Positions 59,606-64,000 of a stretch of 64,000 nt of DNA are shown one piece after another. A program made the position numbers and the translations under genes. The notes below the pieces were generated by a model, which had not been told where the DNA came from, did no database searches, and was given only the letters and a program-made list of their open reading frames with translations. The DNA is from WHSW01 sp963846565 (GTDB taxonomy: Bacteria; Actinomycetota; Thermoleophilia; Solirubrobacterales; 70-9), in the NCBI GenBank assembly GCA_963846565.1, contig CAWJWL010000001.1:310001-374000 (forward strand), given 5' to 3'. The number at the start of each line of letters is the position of its first letter. The first letter of the stretch is position 1.

Positions 59606-62600
59606 GCCGCCTGCCCCGTGGACTCGCGCCCGCCACGGACGGTGATAATCCGTCCGTGGCCAAGCGCGTTTCGAGTCCCGACCTCGTCGGGCGGGCCGAC
59701 GAGCTCAGACTGCTCGAAAGCGCGCTGGGGCGCGCCGCGGCGGGGGAGTTCAAGGCGGTGCTGGTCGGCGGGGAGGCCGGCGTCGGCAAGACGCGCCTCG
59801 TCTCCGAGCTCGAACTGCGGACGATCGCGGCCGGCGGGCGCGTGCTCGCCGGCGACTGCGTCGAGCTCGCCGAGGGCGAGCTGCCGTTCGCGCCGCTGAC
59901 CGCGGCACTTCGCGGTGTCGCCCGCGAGCTCGGGCCGGGCGACCTCGAGACCCTGCCCGGGAGAGAGGAGCTCGCGCGCCTGCTGCCCGAGCTCGGCGAC
60001 TCGGAGACGTGGATCACCCGCGACTCGGCGCTCGACGAGCCGCTCGCGCAATCGCGCCTGTTCGAGGTCCTACTCGCCCTCTTCACGAGGCTCGGGGAGC
60101 AGGCGCCGGTCGTGCTCGTGATCGAGGACCTGCACTGGGCCGACCGCTCGACCCGCGACTTCCTCGGGTTCCTCGTCCGCAACGCGCACGCGGCGCGGCT
60201 GCTGCTGGTCTGCACCTACCGCAGCGACGAGCTCCATCGCCGCCACCCGCTGCGCCCGTTCCTCGCCGAGCTCGACCGGCGCCCGGTCGTCGAGCGCATG
60301 GACCTCTCGCCGCTCTCGCGCGAAGACCTCGGCGGCCTGATCGGCGGGATCCTCGACGAGGTGCCGACCGAGGCGCTCCTCAGCGAGCTCTTCGACCGCT
60401 CCGACGGCAACCCGTTCTTCGCCGAGGAGCTGATCGCCGCGTCCGCTGAGGGGCGGGCGATTCCGGAGACCCTGCGCGACGCGCTCATGCTCAGGGTCGA
60501 GACCCTGTCGGAGCCGACCCGGGCCCTGCTGCGCGTGGCCGCCGCCGCGGGGCGGCGGGTCAGCCATCGGCTGCTCGCCCGGGTGGGCGAGCTCCCCGAC
60601 GGCGAGCTCGACGACGCCCTGCGCGAGGCCGTCGCGGCCAACGTCGTCGTCCAGGAGTCCGACACGTTCGCCTTTCGCCACGCGCTGGTTCGCGAAGCCG
60701 TCTCGACTGACGTCCTCCCGGGAGAACGGACGAAGCTGCATGCCGCGCTCGCCGAGGCGTTGACCCAGGATCCATCGCTGGGCGACGGGATGGCGGGGAC
60801 GACCGCGGCGGAGGTCGCCTACCACTGGTGGGAGGCACGGCGCCTTCCCGAGGCGCTGAGCTCGGCGCTGGCCGCGAGCGAGGCGGCGGAGGAGGTATTC
60901 GCGTTCGCAGAGGCGCACCACCACCTCGAGCACGCGCTGGAGATCTGGGACGAGGTCGACGACGCGGAGGAGCGCGCCGGGTCGGATCTGGCCGACGTGT
61001 TCGCGCGGGCGGCCGAGAATGCGAACCTGATCCTGGAGCCATCGCGCTCGATCGCGCTCACCCGCAAGGCGATCGGCCTCGTGGATCCCGAGACCGACGC
61101 GGTGCGCGCCGCACTCATGCACGAGCGGATGGGCCGCTTCATGTGGGTTTCAGGCGACTCCGACGAGTCCCTGCGGAACTACCACGAGGCGGTCGACCTG
61201 ATGCCCCCGGACCCGCCGACACCCGAGCTTGCCCGGGTGCTCGCCGCGCACGGTCAGATCCTGATGCTGCGCGGGCGCCCGCGCGAGTCGCGCGAGCGCT
61301 GCGAGCAGGCGATCGCCGTCGCGCGCAGCGTCGGCGCCCGAGCCGAGGAGGGGCACGCGATGGATACGCTCGGGGTCGACATCTCGACCCTGGGCGACCG
61401 CGAGCGGGGGATCGAGTGCCTCACCGAGGCGCTCGCGATCGCGAAGGAGCTCGGCTGGATCGACGAGATCGGGCGCTGCTACGTCAACCTCGCCGAGGAG
61501 ATCGACTGGAGCGGGCGCACCGCCGAAGCGGTGGAGCTGACCCTCGAGGGTGCGAAGGAGATGGGCCGGCTCGGGGCCCGCGCCTACGTGGTCTTCCTCG
61601 AGGTCGAGGCCGCGCACCGCTTCGTGCGGCTGGGCAATTTCGAGGCCGCCGACCAGGCCATTGCCCGCGTCCGCGAGGCGGGCCCGTTCGGGTTCAGCGG
61701 CACGATCTTCAGCGACGCCGAGGCGGAGCTCGCCCGCTTCCGCGGCGACCTCGACCGGGCCGAGGCGGCCGCGCGGCGCGCCCGGCAGGCGCTCGGGCGG
61801 ACCAGGGACTCGATGTACTTCGGTCCGACGGCGGCGGTCGAGGTCGAGGTCGGCCTCGCTCGCGGCCGGCCCGAGGCCGCGGTCGAGACGTTCGAGCAGG
61901 CCCTCGAGCTGATCACCGGCGAGGAGTACGCGTTCTCGGTCGGCCGCCTCTACGCGCGCGGCATCCGCGCGTACGCCGAGCTCGCCGAGCGCGCCCGCGA
62001 CGTCGGCGACGAGGCCGAGCTCGCGCGGATCGAGAGCGCGGCGGTCGCCGCGATCGAGCGCTACGACGACGTCTTGTCTCCGGAGCGCTATCCGGAAGGA
62101 ACGCCACCCCCGGCAGCGCTCACCTGGCGCGTCGTGATCGACGCCGAGATGTCGCGCCTCGCCGGCAGCTCCGACCCGGAGCTCTGGCACGCGGTCGCGG
62201 AGCGCTGGACGGAGCTCTCCGATCCGCTCGAGCGCACCTACGCCGAGTGGCGCGAGGCCGAGGCGTCGCTCGTCGCCGGCGGCAACCGCGGCGCGGCGGG
62301 CGCACTGCTTGCAGGCGCCGCCGCAACCGTGCGCAAGATCGGCGCCACCAGCCTCCTCGGCGAGATCGAGGCGCTCGCGCGGCGGGCGCGGGTCGCCATC
62401 GACGACGGCGCCGAGCCCGAGCTCGAGGGTGATACCGGCGAAGCGGAGCCCGACCGCCACGGCCTCACCGATCGCGAGCTCGAGGTCCTGGAGTTGCTCG
62501 CCGTCGGGCGCACCAACCGCGAGATCGGCGAAGCTTTGTTCATCGCACCGAAGACGGCCAGCGTCCACGTCTCCCGCATCCTCGGCAAGCTCGAGGTCCG

Positions 62601-62652
62601 CGGCCGCGTCGAGGCCGCGACCAAGGCCCAGCGGCTCGGGATCCTCCGATGA
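59602..62652 (+). CDS. large LuxR-family ATP-binding regulator (LAL type)
   Basis: This 1,016-residue protein has an N-terminal AAA/STAND ATPase: LVGRADELRLLESAL, Walker A GGEAGVGKT (56-64) and Walker B VLVIEDLHWAD near 174. A long TPR-like helical region follows (about 400-900). The C-terminal LuxR HTH (about 950-1016: LTDRELEVLELLAVGRTNRE) binds DNA. LAL proteins are ATP-dependent activators of metabolic or secondary-metabolite genes. TTG 59602 couples it to the small ORF; GTG 59656 is an alternative that removes an unconserved leader. Confidence 0.9.
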   Translation: MSRLPRGLAPATDGDNPSVAKRVSSPDLVGRADELRLLESALGRAAAGEFKAVLVGGEAGVGKTRLVSELELRTIAAGGRVLAGDCVELAEGELPFAPLTAALRGVARELGPGDLETLPGREELARLLPELGDSETWITRDSALDEPLAQSRLFEVLLALFTRLGEQAPVVLVIEDLHWADRSTRDFLGFLVRNAHAARLLLVCTYRSDELHRRHPLRPFLAELDRRPVVERMDLSPLSREDLGGLIGGILDEVPTEALLSELFDRSDGNPFFAEELIAASAEGRAIPETLRDALMLRVETLSEPTRALLRVAAAAGRRVSHRLLARVGELPDGELDDALREAVAANVVVQESDTFAFRHALVREAVSTDVLPGERTKLHAALAEALTQDPSLGDGMAGTTAAEVAYHWWEARRLPEALSSALAASEAAEEVFAFAEAHHHLEHALEIWDEVDDAEERAGSDLADVFARAAENANLILEPSRSIALTRKAIGLVDPETDAVRAALMHERMGRFMWVSGDSDESLRNYHEAVDLMPPDPPTPELARVLAAHGQILMLRGRPRESRERCEQAIAVARSVGARAEEGHAMDTLGVDISTLGDRERGIECLTEALAIAKELGWIDEIGRCYVNLAEEIDWSGRTAEAVELTLEGAKEMGRLGARAYVVFLEVEAAHRFVRLGNFEAADQAIARVREAGPFGFSGTIFSDAEAELARFRGDLDRAEAAARRARQALGRTRDSMYFGPTAAVEVEVGLARGRPEAAVETFEQALELITGEEYAFSVGRLYARGIRAYAELAERARDVGDEAELARIESAAVAAIERYDDVLSPERYPEGTPPPAALTWRVVIDAEMSRLAGSSDPELWHAVAERWTELSDPLERTYAEWREAEASLVAGGNRGAAGALLAGAAATVRKIGATSLLGEIEALARRARVAIDDGAEPELEGDTGEAEPDRHGLTDRELEVLELLAVGRTNREIGEALFIAPKTASVHVSRILGKLEVRGRVEAATKAQRLGILR

Positions 62653-62732
62653 CCACGGTTCAGGGCCCCGAGCGAGATTCAGCTCATGGCGCGCTCGCAA
62701 GCGCCGCGCTCGCCCGCCGCCGCGCCTGACCG

Positions 62733-63158
62733 CTAGCGGCGCCGCCAGCGAAGCTCTGAGCTCGCCGGGCCCGCCGGCGTATCGACCGGCTGGGTTCGCA
62801 GCACCAGATCGTCGCCGTCGAGCTCGAACTCCCGGTGCTTCTCCATCCCGGCCTGGTCGGGATGGATCGCGAGCTCGACGCGGTGGACGACGATTCCGGG
62901 CTCCGGCACCGTGAAGGTTCCGCAGTAGGCGTTGTACGTGGAGTAGGCAGTCGCGCGTTCCGCGGCACTGCCGGCGCTCCAATCGCGCGAGCCGAAGCGA
63001 TCGCGGTCGTCGTGCTCGATCTGCACCGCCATCCTGCCGCTCGCCAGGTAGACCAGCTCCCCGCGCGGCGAGCCGCCGCCGTGCTCCACCGCGTTGCCCG
63101 CCTCGTCGACGCCGGTCCACGAGACCAGCGTCCACTCGCCGAGGAGAGCGTCGGTCAA
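62733..63158 (-). CDS. lipocalin-like domain protein
   Basis: This 141-residue protein has the GEWTLVSW start and Y.ASGRMAVQI strand of the small lipocalin-like family, with GTFTVPEPGIVVHRVELAI and the terminal RW. It is probably cytosolic, binding a hydrophobic ligand. It starts at TTG overlapping the glycosyltransferase stop (TTGA), so the two are in one operon. Ligand unknown. Confidence 0.72.
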   Translation of the reverse strand: MTDALLGEWTLVSWTGVDEAGNAVEHGGGSPRGELVYLASGRMAVQIEHDDRDRFGSRDWSAGSAAERATAYSTYNAYCGTFTVPEPGIVVHRVELAIHPDQAGMEKHREFELDGDDLVLRTQPVDTPAGPASSELRWRRR

Positions 63159-64000
63159 CGGAGCCAGGTCCTGACGATCGCGTTCGCGAAGCCCATCCCG
63201 TAGCGCACCACGGCCGGCTTCTTCGAGTGCCCGGAGAGGCGGGCGACGACGGTCACCGGCACCTCCTTCGCCGGGACCCCACGCTTGATCGCCTCGATCA
63301 TGAACTCCGAGGTGTGGAACTGCTCCTGGCGCAGGACGAGGTTGGGGAGGACGTCGACGAGGACAGCCCGGTAGCCGTTCGAGCAGTCGCTGACATGGGT
63401 GCGGGTGATGAAGGAGACGAGCTTGTTGAAGAAGACGATCCCCGCCTCACGGGCCGGGTGGTTCTTCTCGGCCTCGCCGAGGACCCGCGAGCCGTGGGCC
63501 ATCGCGACCTCCCCGTCGAGCACCGGCTGGACCAGGCGCGGCATCTCCTCGGGCAGGTGCTGGCCGTCGGCGTCGATCGTGACCACGATCTTGGCGCCGG
63601 CGTCGACCATGAGCCGGTAACCGGTGCGCAGGGCGGCGCCACCACCCCGGTTGACCGCGTGGCGGGCGACGACGGCCCCATGGCGCTTGGCGACGTCGCT
63701 GGTCCCGTCGCGCGAGCCGTCGTCGACGACGAGGACGGCGGTGGGCACGCCGCAGACCTCGCCCGGGAGCCCGTCGAGAACGTGGCCGACGTTGTCGGCC
63801 TCGTTGTAGGCCGGGATCAGGATCGCGATCTTGTCGCGGAACTTCGCGTGGTTGCCGCCCGCGCGGAACTCCTCGGCCGCCAGGCCCTCGAGTGCGCCGC
63901 CGAGCTGCTGCGAGACACGCGAGCTCTGCGAGAGAGCGCGCAACGTGAGCAGGAAGAGGATGAGGATCCCGAAGATCGCGACGCCGACGATCCGGGTGCC
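63155..64000 (-). CDS. glycosyltransferase family 2 protein, 5' end outside window
   Basis: The frame is open to the window edge (282 codons). The visible N-terminus is a membrane helix (VGVAIFGILILFLLTLRALS) followed by a short helical linker. The GT-A domain starts at IAILIPAYNEADNVGHVL. Motifs: VVDDGSRDGT, NRGGGAALRTG and the DXD-like TIDADGQHLPEE. It resembles dolichol-phosphate-mannose-synthase-like enzymes with an N-terminal membrane segment. It probably makes a polyprenyl-linked sugar for envelope glycans. Confidence 0.85.
   Translation of the reverse strand, partial: GTRIVGVAIFGILILFLLTLRALSQSSRVSQQLGGALEGLAAEEFRAGGNHAKFRDKIAILIPAYNEADNVGHVLDGLPGEVCGVPTAVLVVDDGSRDGTSDVAKRHGAVVARHAVNRGGGAALRTGYRLMVDAGAKIVVTIDADGQHLPEEMPRLVQPVLDGEVAMAHGSRVLGEAEKNHPAREAGIVFFNKLVSFITRTHVSDCSNGYRAVLVDVLPNLVLRQEQFHTSEFMIEAIKRGVPAKEVPVTVVARLSGHSKKPAVVRYGMGFANAIVRTWLR

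Overview
This window is high-GC, gene-dense actinobacterial chromosome. The gene complement points to the Thermoleophilia/Solirubrobacterales side of the phylum: a short secreted protein with an 'AAYAADTIGSSDVIDNSL'-type N-terminus, an AbiEi-like/DUF559 protein, many LuxR-type regulators, a class E-like sortase, SpoIIE/STAS partner-switching proteins and a c-di-AMP riboswitch before an Rpf-like hydrolase. This lineage call is inference from gene content; no rRNA or tRNA gene was recognised.

Layout. 1-9.8 kb: an incomplete Wzz-like chain-length protein, a paralogous gene pair, a sortase, argG, a large secreted copper-radical-oxidase-like protein and an Rpf/lysozyme-like peptidoglycan hydrolase under a c-di-AMP riboswitch. 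10-16.6 kb: a signalling block with an HD-GYP protein, a BldC-like MerR protein, a MerR/B12-type regulator, a GGDEF protein with a degenerate active site, a SpoIIE phosphatase/kinase fusion, a STAS protein and a LuxR-GAF protein. 17-21 kb: a heavily frameshifted sugar-phosphate transferase and an O-antigen ligase. 21-26 kb: a 1,609-residue protein built of 11-residue repeats. 26-35 kb: sixA, dnaE, an MFS exporter and an OmpR-type two-component system next to an LPXTG surface protein. 36-41 kb: nfo, gltX, two unusual regulators and an Rrf2 regulator. 41.0-42.8 kb: a small decayed integrative element bounded by 23-bp repeats, inserted at the 3' end of the Rrf2 gene. 43-50.5 kb: cupin, RTX-like secreted protein, receiver/lipoprotein, cysK-cysE, pcrA, folD. 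50.6-53.5 kb: a DUF559 gene bracketed by hairpin-forming direct repeats, and a GMC oxidoreductase. 54-59 kb: gatC-gatA-zincin-gatB and a type II NADH dehydrogenase. 59-64 kb: a folded RNA leader before a 61-residue ORF coupled to a large LuxR-type ATPase regulator, then a lipocalin-like protein and an incomplete glycosyltransferase.

The most coherent new system is a surface regulon. Tandem TCTCAY half-sites spaced exactly 11 bp apart lie between the two-component operon and the LPXTG gene, and again before the copper-radical-oxidase gene. Each set sits 38 nt upstream of a -10-like hexamer. A sortase in the same window could anchor the LPXTG protein. A second notable system is the 59.3-kb leader, with four mutually exclusive complementary segments followed by a hairpin that buries the Shine-Dalgarno sequence and start codon.

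Data quality: gltX, pcrA and ndh each carry one single-base frameshift, gatB appears to carry two compensating ones, and the sugar transferase carries at least six. Breaks in genes that are normally essential suggest uncorrected sequencing errors, so frame breaks here should not be read as biology without checking.
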